Counted from the stretch's first letter, positions 1 to 13,500 are shown. The stretch: DNA of 64,000 nucleotides from Spongospora subterranea f. sp. subterranea (GCA_049724395.1 JAUGWO010000067.1:62001-126000), one strand, 5' to 3'. Notes: generated by a model from the sequence alone, not told the origin. A program made the numbers and translations.

Positions 1-1158
1 TCGAGTCTTATTTCCGACCGACTTTCACAAATAATTAGGGATCATTGTTTCAATGCGCTTAGATCTGCAGCTGAACTATGTGCTTCTAAAATCAGCGATG
101 ATTCTGAAATTGAACGCGCTTTGTTTCTTGGGGCGTTATGCCAACGGCTGTGGTTGGGATCTGTCAGTGCTAAGGAAGTGCTTGATTCGGAACAGTTCGA
201 AAAGTTACGTGGCATATTCTTGTCGGTGACGTTAAAGGCGTATTCTGTTTGGGTGCACTCCCAAGGATCGGCCCTGTGCAATAATCTCCAAATTGCAATC
301 GTGAAGTCGTTCAAAACGTGGGAGACCATCAAGGTCAATGAACTTGTTGATACCAAAGCTTGGGTCGTCATTGATAATGTTCAAGTTCCCTGTTACGCTT
401 CTCCGCATTTCACTTCATTGTTGTACAACCTCAATCAATGCATTCAGAATTTGCAGGAAGTGGAGTGTAACGCTGCCGTGTTTTCCTATATTCTTGGCCA
501 CGTAAGCTCCCTGATCTCAGCAAACGCCACAGATATTCTCCCGGCATTAGCCAAGTTACCTCAACCTGCTCGCATTCAATTCCTTTTTGACGTTTCTTTC
601 GTGTTTGCTTGCATTGCAATTCCAGCTAATGTACTCACGTCACATAATCTGTCCGATGACTATACTGTTCATGTTGCTACGTTATTAAGGTCTATCCGTT
701 CCATGATAGATCCCGTTACGGTTTCTGCGATTGATCACCCTTTACGAGAAAATATTTCGGTTCATGTTGCGCGGTGCTCCGTTGTGTTGGGCTCAATATG
801 TCGCAACGTCCCAGCGGTTTCTCTCCAGAAAATGCGAGCGTTTCAGTCAGCGGCAAACATTATTCCGTTAAGATCCGTCAATAATGTACATCTGCCAAAC
901 ATTCCTGTTGGCCTTTACACATCCAGAGTCGTTAAGCGGGATGAAATGATTGAGGCAACATGTGATGCAGATCCCCTCAACGAAGCAATCCCTTTAACAG
1001 AATCGCCTAAGAAACCAGATGTATCTTCAGGCGTCGATGCTCGCGTAGCTGCTTCCGCTACGAAGTGGTTCAATGACGCCACTATCGGTATCAGTTCCGC
1101 CACAAGCGGGTTTTCTTCTATGTTCAAACATTATTCTAAACAGCAACATCCATCATAA
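1..1158 (+). CDS. COG1: Conserved oligomeric Golgi complex subunit 1, C-terminal part (gene enters from the left edge)
   Basis: COG1 is a subunit of the COG tethering complex that handles retrograde vesicles at the Golgi. The frame is open from base 1 to a stop at 1156-1158, so the N-terminal half lies outside the window. The order of conserved blocks matches my memory of animal COG1: a Leu-rich LFLGALCQRLWLG segment, TWETIKVNE followed by a VQVPCYASP block, a helix IQFLFDVSFVF, then SMIDPVTV and RCSVVLGSI, and a tail with NIIPL. No intron is needed in the visible 386 codons, unusual for this window. A coiled-coil gene follows 62 bp downstream on the same strand. The family is assigned by remembered motif order, not by a search. 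Confidence 0.8.
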   Translation, partial: SSLISDRLSQIIRDHCFNALRSAAELCASKISDDSEIERALFLGALCQRLWLGSVSAKEVLDSEQFEKLRGIFLSVTLKAYSVWVHSQGSALCNNLQIAIVKSFKTWETIKVNELVDTKAWVVIDNVQVPCYASPHFTSLLYNLNQCIQNLQEVECNAAVFSYILGHVSSLISANATDILPALAKLPQPARIQFLFDVSFVFACIAIPANVLTSHNLSDDYTVHVATLLRSIRSMIDPVTVSAIDHPLRENISVHVARCSVVLGSICRNVPAVSLQKMRAFQSAANIIPLRSVNNVHLPNIPVGLYTSRVVKRDEMIEATCDADPLNEAIPLTESPKKPDVSSGVDARVAASATKWFNDATIGISSATSGFSSMFKHYSKQQHPS

Positions 1159-1220
1159 GCTAGTTGTATCTGTCTATGATCAAATTCCGTACCTTTCAAA
1201 ACGATTACGGTTTCTAGGAA

Positions 1221-2006
1221 ATGGTTAGCTCGGCATTACAGTCGGCGATTCTCGACGTGGAATGTGATACAAGCGCAGCGTTCCGCGATGAAGAATTTGA
1301 GTCCTTGTCCAACGGTCTTGATCAGTTACAAACCGTTATTTCTGATGTTCAATTGGAGATGAGAGGCGTTCAGAGTATCAAGCAGCAATATGCAATTCTG
1401 CTTAACAAGTACCTGAGGCAGGCTGCAGAGTTGACCGAATTACAGACAACAATATCGCAGCTCAAAAAACAAAATTTCGATTTGGATGCAGCAAGTGCTA
1501 GATTACCGCAATGTGAGGAGCAGCTGCAAAAGCAGAAAAACCTCACTCAAGAAATCTCTGACGCACTACAATCAGCTACAGCCACATTAGCAAATCGAGA
1601 AGTTGAACATCAAACGGAAATTCAAACCAAAGAATCAATGCGAAAACATCAGGATCAGGTCATTGTCGATTTACACGAGAGGCTGCGTCAAACTCAAGCA
1701 AAGTCCGATATCGCAGTTCCATTTGCAGACACCGCTGCGACGGTGAAAGCTGATAACATGACGAAAGATGTTGATGTGCAGACGGAGAATGGCCCTTGTC
1801 CAGTGATTAGCTCTTATTTACAGCTGAAAGCTGTATCTACCTTACAGGAATGCGCTTTACGATCGAAATTCGGAGACCAGGATACCTCAAAAGAAAGCGC
1901 GTCCTTTTGGAATCGAATCAATACATACCAGCGCGAAACTGAGCAGCTAAAGAAGACGATTGATAAAATCAGCTCCTGTAACGTCAGAAGACGACGTTGT
2001 CCATAG
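1221..2006 (+). CDS. Coiled-coil protein of unknown function (261 aa)
   Basis: Single open frame starting at ATG 1221, 62 bp after the COG1 stop. Residues about 25-170 are rich in Leu, Gln, Glu and Lys with heptad-like spacing (for example LQTVISDVQLEM, then ELTELQTTISQLKKQ), so a long parallel coiled coil is likely. The stretch around residues 185-200 (DVDVQTENGPC) resembles dynein-light-chain or other short linear motifs in coiled-coil proteins, but that is speculation. The C-terminus is basic (VRRRRCP). The close spacing leaves open a shared transcript or a missed intron joining it to COG1, but both genes have clean stops. I do not recognise a family. Confidence 0.6.
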   Translation: MVSSALQSAILDVECDTSAAFRDEEFESLSNGLDQLQTVISDVQLEMRGVQSIKQQYAILLNKYLRQAAELTELQTTISQLKKQNFDLDAASARLPQCEEQLQKQKNLTQEISDALQSATATLANREVEHQTEIQTKESMRKHQDQVIVDLHERLRQTQAKSDIAVPFADTAATVKADNMTKDVDVQTENGPCPVISSYLQLKAVSTLQECALRSKFGDQDTSKESASFWNRINTYQRETEQLKKTIDKISSCNVRRRRCP

Positions 2007-2261
2007 CGTAGCATTGAGACAAAACAAATATTATATTAAAAACTGCATAATATCGTTAGAGATCAGCTTTAACTGAGACATTATCAATGGGTTCTATGAG
2101 CTGTTCCTGCCATGAAGGCCGTTGATGTGGTTCTCCCTGTTGCTCATGATCGATTCTTCTGTTTTTCCTTCGGTTTTCTTGAATGTTTGAAACAAGAACG
2201 CAAATCGATGTAAAAATCCCTATTGTTGCAACATCAACGTTGGAAAATACACACTACAGCA

Positions 2262-3290
2262 TTATTGACTACCTGATAATGCCTCGGACGAAGCAGCGGC
2301 GTCAGGAACCTCTTGCCCCAACGGAACATCGACATTTTCCTTTTCTATCGTCCTGCAAATTGAACAAAAATACTTTGCGCTTTTATCCTTCTTCAGCCTC
2401 GAAAGTTTCTGAGAAGAAATGTCTGCACATGCAACTTAGCTTAAAATTAGTTGACGAATTGATTGCCTGCACGTACCGTCGCATTTCGTATGAATCCAAA
2501 GGTCGCAACCATCACATTGGATCATAGATGAATCACCCCAAGGAAGTATGCAGATAGGGCAGCAGCTCTTTTTCTTTCTAGAATCTCGTGGCTTATTTTT
2601 GGCTACCCTAGGAACTGGGGTTCCTTGGGACGGCTGCTGGTGTAGAGCGGTTAGCTGAAGAACCGTCTCCTTCAACGTTGCAAGACCCTGGGCGGTCTCT
2701 AGCAAAGTTGACGTGACAGGCGAGAACGCAGATTGAGCGTGTGAGGAATCCACAGCGGGTGCTGTATGATCTTCCTGCCTTTCATCAAGATCTTGACTAT
2801 TTTCCCTGAGATCGGGTTTCTGATCTACCGCTTTACACCCTCGGCGATCTTTTCTAGAAGCTTGCTTGGCGTTTTCGGGAGACCTGTGTTTGAGCTTAGT
2901 CGAGGATTTCTGCTCCCTCGAGTTCATTCTTCTTCGATCCGGTTTGTGTTCTGTAAGGTTCCGTTTAATTGCCTTGCCATCTTGCCTGTTGTCTATTTCC
3001 ATTGGAAACCCCGCTTGGAGCGATGGTTCGTCCATCACCGGAACATTGGATTCTGGGCCATAAAGGGAACTGAATTCAGAAAGAAATGCAGAGAACGGAA
3101 TGATCGCCTCCGAACGCTCATCGTCATCGATACGAACATGACAATTGGAGTTGTCACTACGAACAAGCCCAATGATCGTGGCGACTTTCCCGACGAACCC
3201 TGGCGAGCACGCGCGAACCTGTGGGCAATCGAGCAAGATGCCCACGTGGCCGATGCGAGGGGCCGACGTGTTCCTGGTGGCTCGCCTCAT
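2262..3290 (-). CDS. PHD-finger protein, two exons
   Basis: Start ATG is at 3290 and stop at 2262-2264. A 54-nt GT-AG intron (2423-2476) splits the PHD finger. Before it comes CCPICILPWGDSSMIQCDGC followed by DLWIHTKC; after it, in frame, comes KYFCSICRT. Together these complete the Cys4-His-Cys3 zinc pattern, which supports the intron strongly. PHD fingers usually read histone H3 tails. The N-terminal 60 residues include a compact segment (GFVGKVATIIGLVRSDNSNC), perhaps a small beta domain. Residues 90-210 are charged and low complexity. The protein is about 325 aa. No catalytic domain is visible, so a reader or adaptor in a chromatin complex is the most one can say. Confidence 0.8.
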
Positions 3291-3507
3291 GCAGCCCCCA
3301 GCCTATCCCTTGAGCTTATCGCTCTCCCCAGAATCAGATTATAAATATATAATAGCCGGCCAAAATCCCCTTTAAGCCGAATCACTGACGATTTACCAAA
3401 ATGAATCCATGACCACACTCTCCGCAAATTTGTTCGCGCAGTTTTGCCCCTCTGCAGTCAGCAGGGAATACACCTACCAGGGAACCGACGGTGTTTTGGC
3501 ACGGTTG

Positions 3508-3812
3508 GATGGCGGAGGAAACGACATGGTTGGGTAACGAGTTTGGCGGAGGAAACGACATGGTTGGGTAACGAGTTTGGCGGAGGAAACGACATGGTTG
3601 GGTAACGAGTTTGGCGGAGGAAACGACATGGTTGGGTAACGAGTTTGGCGGAGGAAACGACATGGTTGGGTAACGAGTTTGGCGGAGGAAACGACATGGT
3701 TGGGTAACGAGTTTGGCGGAGGAAACGACATGGTTGGGTAACGAGTTTGGCGGAGGAAACGACATGGTTGGGTAACGAGTTTGGCGGAGGAAACGACATG
3801 GTTGGGTAACGA
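3508..3812. repeat. 34-bp minisatellite, eight full units plus a partial first unit
   Basis: The unit begins GTTTGGCGGAGGAAACGACA and ends ATGGTTGGGTAACGA. Eight units in tandem run 3541-3812 with no differences that I see; a partial, slightly different unit precedes them (3508-3540). Because 34 is not a multiple of three, all frames cycle and long open frames arise on the minus strand; these are artefacts of the repeat. It lies about 220 bp upstream of the PHD-finger gene start. Perfect identity suggests recent expansion. Confidence 0.95.
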
Positions 3813-4088
3813 GTTTGGCAACGAGGTTGGTTGAGGAGGCGATGGGGAAACGACGATGGTTAGAGAGATAGCAGTTGATATGGTTAGGTGGGGCCGTCAA
3901 CAGAATCGTTTGGAGTCTAAGCCTAGGTCTCAGTCCAAGTTCCCACCAACAGAATATGAGGAATGGCGACTAGATCCTGACAGATCATTTTGCAGGTCGA
4001 GCCTCTCTTTCTGTGAATCACGAGGTTGGACGTGTAAGGTTCGAACCACAGGTCATCTTTCTCATTCACTGCGAAGAAGGCGTCGTTT

Positions 4089-4253
4089 TCATCTCGCTTG
4101 AGCTGTTTTCATCCTTATACCCTTCCTCCCGTATTCTTCGGCATCGTCAATCGTACTTCTCTTGGAAACCCTGGGAACAGCAAAGCCTTTTATCTCTGTG
4201 CGGGCAGCTGTCGCTCCAGATAGTCCAAGGTACAGTATGGATGCGATAATCAT
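4089..4253 (-). CDS. Possible small secreted or membrane peptide (55 codons)
   Basis: An ATG at 4253 opens a short frame whose N-terminus, MIIASILYLGLSGATAA, looks like a signal peptide or single membrane helix with an Ala-X-Ala-like end. A basic tail follows with several Arg and Lys residues. It lies between the 34-bp minisatellite and the 3' end of the ATM gene. No family is recognised and the frame is short enough to be chance. The intervals around it (3813-4088 and 4254-4547) show nothing else I can support, apart from a short TA tract near 4510. Confidence 0.3.
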   Translation of the reverse strand: MIIASILYLGLSGATAARTEIKGFAVPRVSKRSTIDDAEEYGRKGIRMKTAQAR

Positions 4254-4547
4254 GCCATTTTTTGGAAGTTTCCAAGCACAGCCGGGAGAGCCTTGAGCCA
4301 AATCAGACTTTTACTGCCTGTGTTGTGCCGTGATTACGCCGGTGGAGAGGCAATGCTGGGCCTTTTCGACACTGACGGTTGGCACAGTTTCAACAAGGCA
4401 ACGCCGTGATGTCGTGCGAATGGCGCAAAGACAACGTAATCGAACCGGTCGTTGTAACTTTCTGATCGTCAATCGCGGTCACATGTGGAATAAATAATCA
4501 CATCGACTACTATATATATATTATTTTTTGGTTTGGGGTTCGCGATC

Positions 4548-7500
4548 TTACATCCACGCGCTCCAGCCATGGAACATTGGCGCCAGATTTGCTGATGATG
4601 TCGCGTCGAGGATCAGCTTCCTCACCTGGCCTTGCACACTGAGAATATCTCCGTCTTCTCGTCCTTCTAGCTTCCGTTTCACGCTCAAGCATGCTCGGAC
4701 TGCATTGTTGTTCGCTTCGCTTTTCTCTGGTTCATTTTCGGTTTTTACTTCGCCATCGGGCGTGCTGCAAGTCTAAAACGTCGCCATCAGACTATTATAC
4801 TAGAGAAACGAGTCTTGTTGTTAACCTGCTGAAATTGTTTACATTTTTCGGATGATATCGACCATCTGTACAGTGGATCGAATTTGAAGACATCAATCAG
4901 CGTCAAAATCGCATCCTGAAAATTGCAATTAGAACAACCAGAACTGATGCGGAAAGAGCATTCGCTAGCCTGATTCTCTCTCAAAAGTTCGAGAACAGAC
5001 TCAGCCGATCTTCTGAATACGCCTTCCACTCCGGTAACTCCCATAGCATCCACAATATCTCGAGTCAAGCGGAATGGCACAGTTTCCGGTTTTTTCAAGA
5101 GTTTACCTAGAAAGCAAGCAGGTGCTCAATGACAATACTGCTCAAACAAGTGCTTGGCACCTTGATCAAACGCGATTCCAAGATCAATATGGATAAGCGT
5201 AAAATTGTCCTTATCAATGAGAATATTTTGGCAATGACGGTCGCCAAGCCCAATGATATATCCTACAATGCTGCTAACAGCGACGCTCCTTGAGTATCGC
5301 ACTTGGGCTCTTAGCCAGGATTCAGGCGAATACGAAAAGTATTCGTTCAAAAAATGATGAAACACTGGTCGAAAATGTTGGGTAATTGTGTTGTATACCT
5401 GTTCCGTAAGTTAAAGAGTATACCGATATTTTCGTATATCACAAACGGCATTACTTTGAGAGCATTGTTAATCGGAGTATCGCGAACTCTGGATCTGCAA
5501 TAATCAATTGTCCAGTCATCGCAATGATATTTAGCGTGAGCCGGGACTAGATAATCGCCTGAAAGCAAGGCATTGCACTTTAGAAAATCATTTTCTGACG
5601 ATGTTTTCCAGGTTCCGACCTAAAGATACAGCGTTTTTAATGAACTGAACAAGCCCAATACATGGGGTCAAAGGAACGACGTTGTAAGTCCTCATGTGTA
5701 AGCAATTCTGAGCCGCATTTCGATCTGCTGCCAGGAAACTATTAACAAGTTGGAATACTTGCTCCATAACTGCATCTTGGCGAAGATCGTCATTGGGTTT
5801 TACAAGTTCCTATATCAACGTTAAGCCTGGATAAACAAAATCCTGTTATGTAACGCAACCTGATGATGTGAGCCATCGCTACAAGTGAACGATACGATAA
5901 CGGGTCTGTTGATTCCACTGGGAGCGAAACGGGCATATCGATCGAAAGAAACGATGCTGTTTGTGGACGCAAGTGTGGCACCATAATGATCGCTGTACTT
6001 GGTTGGAAAGCCTCTGATGCTGATCAACGAAAATAAAATGGGGAATACCAATTTCACATACCGAGTTGGCGCGCAAACAAAACGCAACACATTTGATTTA
6101 GAGAGTTTACCTAAAGCTAATGATTGAAGATCTATCCGGGACTGCCTGGCAGGCCATTTTTGTGAAGACAATTCAATGTACGACTCTGACAGTTTCATCT
6201 GACAAATAACGTGAATATGAATTCCCACACCACTTGATTTGATCATACTTGAGCAGATATGCACTGTTCTAATTCCGGTGACTCTGCAATCAACGAACGC
6301 AAGAGCTTTTTAGCTTGTTGTTGTTTATCCTTATTCATGTCATATGCGGTGTTCATCCGATGATTCCGGATAGAAACGCGGTCCAAATTGCATAACGCAA
6401 TCAGAGTAAACATGAACTACAACGTATGGTGAATAAATTGGTGCCCAGGTTTTCATTAAATACCCACGATTTGCGGATGGCGAGTGAGTATTCGCTGAAG
6501 CAGACGGAGAACAGTCACATGGAAAAGCATTCTAGCAATCGATAAGAATAGATCATTTTTGGAAGAAGACGCTACTGATACATACATTGGGTCAGAATCC
6601 AAACTTTCGGTCGACATGTGATCTGCAACGCTCTGAATTCGTGAGGAAATCTGGGGAAACAAAGGAAGAAATTTGGAAGAATCCAAAATATCAACAGCCC
6701 GAAGAACCGCTTGAGAGATTATAGAAAATCTGGACCATACGCAAACACTTCAGCAAGAAAAACATGTTACAAAAGGAAAGAACACCTCTGGTACAAGTTA
6801 AACCAAATTGAGATAAGTCGATACAAAGCTTGAAGATCGTGGCGATCACCAAGCTGCATACTGATGATGTAATTAGACACAGAGTGCTGAGCAAGCGTCG
6901 CAATGCGCTCCTGGGAGCGCTGCAAGGTAGCTTCATCATCATTAAATTGAAGCTAGATCAAATGTTAATACAACCCTACAGAAAACAGCATTCATTTTGA
7001 AACCTGTAGAGATTTTACATAGCCTTTTAATCTCTGAACTTCTCCATCAGATTGTTGCCCAGTACGGGTATGGTCCAGCTGCTGTTTTAACCGAAAGAGC
7101 TCAGCAGCCCTCTTGGCATGCAAAACAGAGATAAACTGATCTTCAGCATCAGTTTCTTTGTCAAGCAGATTATGAAGAATTCTATCTTGAAATGACGCCA
7201 GATAGAAATACGCATCAGGACTGACAGAAAGATGAGTGCACGCCCGCTGGAATCTGCAATTGCAAATTACAAAAGAGACACAGCAAATATCAAATTGATA
7301 AACCTATCGACGACGAAATCATATTGGTGGGACTTGGCATGGGCAGCCCATCTCCCAAGGCATAGGTTGCCCTCTGCGACTAGATCGTCTTGAATACATT
7401 GCGGATCATCAACCAAACGCATCATTGACATAATAGCGCGGGAATGTTGCCCCCGAGACCACATAAGCCTTGCGTTTTGATGGTTTAATGCGAATTCATC

Positions 7501-10500
7501 ATTTGATCCGAATAGTCGACATCGATACTGAAATGAAGCTGCCAAAGGCTCATTTTGGAGTTTGATAAAATGCTGACACTGCTGAACGCAATATTTTGAA
7601 TAGGTGTCAGGATGAAGTGCCCGCAGAAGAACAGCCATGATATCCCTGATGAGCTCGGGCTGATCTTCATGAATATATAGCGACTCTTTGCTCGGAGAAT
7701 GTACCATGTGGTAAATCAACGACAAGACACTGAATTGGCTAATTATATTGAAAAGAGACTCACCGTATTCATCAAAACAAACGACATCGGACACGAGGTT
7801 GGAGCTAGTTTTCAAAATAAATTCATTTGGTAGTGATAAGCAACCTGAGGCAATATCGCGCAGCACAGCATATACGTCCTCTTGAAATGAAGATGAATGA
7901 CTGGGAGATGCATCTAAAGTCCAATCAGCAAAGTTCCACGCAGCTTCGTATACGAATGGGGAAGTCGAGCCAGAAATGCTTTAGGTCATGTCAGAGAGAT
8001 AGAAGGAACTCATCCTAACAACTAACGCAACGTACTGTTTCAGAAGTGACTGACACTGGAGATTACGCAGTGACTCTTGAATTGTTATGTCGTTTTGGAC
8101 ATCAGCGCACGAGAATTGCAGATTATCACAGTGCTGCAATATCTTCAACCAATTGCCTATAGTGTCGATTAATTACAAAATCGAAAGCAATAAACATGAT
8201 TCATCAAACCTTGCCGATAGTGAAGGAGGTGCTCAGTTTCATCGGAGAAGTCACCAAAACTTGCTCCATAACTGCGGCAAACTGAGTTCAATCTTACTAA
8301 AAAACATACTCACTAACAATACGTCCTTATCGACGAACTCCGTCGACGTTTTGGTGAGCAAACTACGGAACAGTTGCTCGTCTGTAGTCTCTAATAAAAA
8401 ACAAACTCTAAAAAAACTAGGATTCCTAGTAATAACTATCGATACCTTGATATCTCTCGCCACAGACAACGGCACTGATCCCCAATGGGCTATTACAAGT
8501 TTGCTTCTCACACCAAATGCACAATAACATGAACGCGGTAATATGGCGACCGTTACTATGACAAGCTTTGGCAAGAGAGAGTAGATTGAGTCTGGCTGAA
8601 AACCAAACAAATTTTCGGAATTAACACTTCAATAAACGGATATGGCGGAGGTTACTCTCAAATCGCTGAAAAGGCAAAATATCTTGCAAAGACTGTGGGA
8701 CCAAAGACGACTCCCGCTTGGAACCGTCAAAAATAGGGCCCAACAAACCCAACGCCGCCTAAAACATGTCACTTAAAAGTGCAGATGAATAAAATACGGT
8801 TTACTTTGTATTGGCGAATGAGTTGCATGGTCGATAAGACAACCGCAAGGATTTTGGAATAGGTTTTTTTAGAAGAAGAACCACGTTTCGACACAGCGTT
8901 GACCAGCGTGGCTAAACTTTCGGAAAATCCGTAGGTACGATGGCCATTGCCATCATGAAATGCTCGTGACGTTTGTTTTAGCATCTCTAGCACCTGAAAG
9001 CCGTCATCAGTGAAATGCTTGACAGATTGTGGCGCTTACCAGCAACGGAAACAGCTGAGCTGCAAATGTATCACTAACACAAACAAGCTGCAAGCAGGCG
9101 CGAAGCGAATCATCATGACAGCTACGAGCCAAACTAGCCGTAACCGTTCGAATCCACGCAGAAAAGGTCAAATTCGTAGGAGGAATGAGCCAAGCTGAAG
9201 GCAGTGGTTCAGAAATGCATGGAGGTGCGACTGTTGTCTGATAGTATATCAATTGGAAGAAACAATTATTTCGGACATTTCTTCTCACTGTAACTACAAA
9301 AGGGTTTAAGAGTTCAACCCAATCCGCTTCGAGAAGAGCAACCGAATTATGACCCACTAAAATTTCAAGACCAACAGCACTTGCGAATATAATTTCTGGA
9401 TTATTGTTGACCAAGTTGGAGCACAAGCTGGACAGAATCCATCTAAATTAATGATTAAGAGAATTGTGTAAAAGAAAAACGGTTAATGGTGTACCGGTTT
9501 CGATAATTGACATCGTATAACGCCTTAGATTTATCGTCATTGTTACGATAAATATCATCGAAACGATTTCGACCAAGAAACATGGCGAATGAACCGATAA
9601 CTCGCCCAGCAAGCTCTTGCTATAGAACAATAAGGTTTTAATTAACGATATTTGAGCAACAAACCTGAGGGAGCGTGGCAGTGGATAAAATTCTAGGAAT
9701 TGCATGAAACACACGAACAAGAACGTCATCAGATATGTTTTTCAACTCAGAACCGCTTTCGGAACCCTGTAGAACTCTAGCCATGTCGTAAATAGATGAA
9801 GAGCGGATACGATTTATGATCAACCTCAATAGCCGGGACATTCTTGACTGATTGGACAATTCCTGACATAACAACGCGCTTTCCGAGCAGAAGTCGGAAA
9901 AATGTCGTAATTCCTCAAGAAGAGTACCTAGTCAAATAATAAATCTCTCAAGAACTAAACGATGACCATGGATTCTAACCACGATCAGGACATAAGTCTT
10001 GCAGGTGCAATGGTGTCTGCCAATCGCAGAGCAAGTATGAGGACGCCAGATCCATCGCAAACGGTACTAATACTATGAAATGGTGAATAAACGGTCGATA
10101 GAATTTGATAGCGGCTACATTGACGGCTTCGAGAATAAACCGTTTCGAATATAAAGGAGACAATAGGCATTGTAACGCTCGACTGTGCGCAATCGGTTGC
10201 AAGCCACAACAATGTTGAAAAAATCTGGCGCAGAACAGCTGAGACCAACAGACACTCGTCCGGTAACAGTTGAATCAAGTTTATGAAAGAATCCACCTGT
10301 GCAGCATTGTTGAAAAGATATTGCATGGTGATTAGTAATATATTTACCAAAGAGCGAAATTTGATTTTATGGGAAGGAAGCAACCTTTTTAACATGATCC
10401 GCAGAGAGACGAGCAAATTATGCAAGCAAGTTCCCGAACTCTCATTTCCGAGAAGAAGTTCTGCAATTGACGAAAACCTAGCATAGTGTTAACCACAAGC

Positions 10501-13500
10501 ACATTTTCAAAACGTAGAATGTACTTGAACTGTGACGATAAAGCAGAAAGCGCTGCATGAAGGGATTCTGGAGGAAGACCTGTTGGACCTTCAACAGAGG
10601 TGCCCTGACATCTTTGATGAAATAAAACAATGACGATTTTTTCCAAGGAACCTTACTTCAAAAGTATGGATCACAATTTGCTGAACGTCGAGATGTTTTA
10701 AAAGGTTCGAACTTGTGGCAAATATCTACAAAGAAAGTAAACTTGAGAAAAAAACTGGTTTGATTTGCCCGTACCTCATCAGGTAGTGAAATTTTAGGAA
10801 TTCGTTGGCGAATCATTTGAAACAGAGCACGAGAAAAAACAAAAGTCGCTGTTTTCTTGCGAATTGTGTCAACGTCATAACGAGACATATATACAGTGCA
10901 TAATTGTGACGCTGGATTCCGGTTTCCGTAACATAAACCGGAAACAATTCGATTCAAAAAATCGCCAGGAAGATTATTTAGATCTATCAAGAGCAGCATA
11001 AGATAGCTCATGTGAAGACGTCATATGAATCTACCTAGTTGAGGATTATCCGGAAGAAACAGATGCCAAGGAAAACATGATATGTATTCCGACGTAGGAG
11101 CATCACAATGTGCAATATAGGCATGAAAGATCGATTCAAAGTATTCAATAAGAAGAACAGCCACAGATGAATCATACAACAATGACAGCTGGGTTATAGC
11201 ATTGAGCGCAAGCCCCCTATCATACAATACAAAGAGGTTTCAGTTATTTAGTACATACATTGAAGCATGTACGTTGGAGACCTACCTGGCGAACGCGGGT
11301 TGGAAACTAGATGCAAAACGGCACATGATTGCAACCACACCGCAGAGCTCTTTTGGAACCTGAGAGCCCAGCTCCACTAGAAACCTCAGTGCAGATAAAA
11401 CTCTCCCCTAAGGGAATTACATTTTCAACTTCAATAATATTGCGTTTTGTGGACTGACATGATCTGGATTTTCAGAGTCACGTAATGATTCATCCAAGTA
11501 CTCGGAAATATTAATAATTAGTGACCGTGCTAAAGAATTTGCTTCTTGTAATGCACAAATGGTCCGAATGGCAGACAATCCAGATTGGCGTCGTACAATA
11601 AAGTCGAGGTCACCGCAGCCGTTTTCAATGAGACTCTACGAAATTTGGTCGAAAACGGTATCATATTGCTTGGCTGAACACGTTACCTGTGGATCAAAAA
11701 GCGCCGAACGCTTGCAATCATAGAAAGAAGAGAATGATTGGCATACTCTGTACACAACTATGCGTGCACAGCGAGGTAACTCATTTTGAATCTCTTCATC
11801 AGACGATTGAACCCTTGACAAAAAGGAGCAGTAATGAAACACGGCCCGTTCTGGGGTAGGGCCCGATAAGATGGTAGGAAGAATGGATAAACTGAGGGTC
11901 ACAGCAACTAGATTTCCTTTGGCACACCTTATCAAGGAAATAAGAAACACATCAGAGCCGAAACCAAGAACATGATACGCCTTACGGATTTTCAGAATTG
12001 GTGACGGAATCCAGAAAAGTCAGTGCCGATTCGTGATTGCGACTCATTAACGCGAAAGCTGTACGAAAAGAATGGCAATGAAGAAGTAGTGTTCCGACGT
12101 TTTGAAACTCAAAAACTGGGCTAATAACGGCCATAATTTCACAGAGTTTTATCAAAACAGGAAGTGCATGACCTAACGTCATTTGTAAAAATCACGAGTA
12201 AGATGCAGATCACGGTAGACCGATACTCTCGACTCTCGTGATAAACAGAGGATGAATATCCAATGGTTGTCCGAGATTCTATAACATTGTTTGCCAGAAA
12301 TAATATCCTTTTTTGAACATGAGGTTGAATTATAACCAATAGTTCATTCGATAGACATGAAGCAATAGCTCCCAAGTGATGTATTGCCGCTGCTTCCATA
12401 ACTGAAATGTTATCGAAACCACCTATATTGCATTGACGGTTCAAACAAAGAAATTTGCACATTCAACGTCATACAGGTTTCACTCCATAAGTGCTTGGCG
12501 CAATAGGCAGCATGATTCGGTGATATAAACGCACAAACATGAAGTAATCGTAGCCTTTGGAGAGTAGAATAAGAAGAAAATTGAGTCAAAAACCGCTGAA
12601 AAATCAAGTCAATCTCATGAGAGATAGATGCACTTAGACAAGTTCGTAATGCGATCGCAATCAACTGCAGAATTTGAAAATACAGATTGAAACTGTTCTT
12701 CAGACCAATCTAAAATGCCCAAGGCTGGATCTGGAACAAGAAATGTAAGGACAAAACTAAAGCAGGAAATAAAAATTGGACCCGATGGCTGATCAACGAT
12801 GGGTAAAACTACGATTCCTGTAGTTTCACTACTTTGAAGCCCACAATCAAATTTGTCGCCTTTACCGCAGAGTCGGGCAATTGCCTTGATTATTGCAATG
12901 GACTGCAACAGGAGGTGAACACTCATTTAATCAGTTCTGAACAAATTCACAAACCCGATGATAATTATTATCTGCAACAACCCTAACGCAGTCAAAATCA
13001 ACGCGACTGATGTCTTCATCATGCTCAACGATGGATTGCAGCAATAGTTTAACGCGTCCAATAACAAATTCAAGCCCACATCTACCAGTCACTACAACAG
13101 CTATCAGAGACACTATACACATAACAATACCAAAATCACCTTCAGCAATGTTGGACATACACAGGGCTGAATAAGCGTCGACAAGTGCAGGGACCGATAG
13201 TCGAAGAATTGACACAATTTTCGCATCAAGAGCAACGTCCAGTGGTGCCAACCAACAAAAAAGTCTCGAAGTCTGTTTTCGGTTAGCTGCAAAAGAACAT
13301 TCCAGGTACGAGTGTTATACCTGAGCAATCAACGACGGATTACGGGGTGAAACCGTACTGACGAGGTTCAAGATGGCGTCGACGTCTGTCGGATCAGCAA
13401 GAGGACCAGAAACCGAGGAACGAGAATAACGGTACATTAACGTCAATCGTAGCGTTGCCATAAGCCAAATTAAGCGCAATACAGAGGAGTTGCGTTCAAG

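Noticed and set aside
3382-3900. Long minus-strand open frames of 110-170 codons
   Set aside because: They run entirely through the 34-bp minisatellite, whose length cycles all frames; the amino-acid repeat is a by-product.
4021-4060. tRNA-like T-arm sequence GGTTCGAACC
   Set aside because: No acceptor, D-arm or anticodon stem can be paired around it.
4787-5600. PI4-kinase alpha, as partner of EFR3 in the same window
   Set aside because: The catalytic region and FATC tail match ATM (TRDIVDAMG, TGVEGVFRR); PI4KA lacks a FATC domain of this type.
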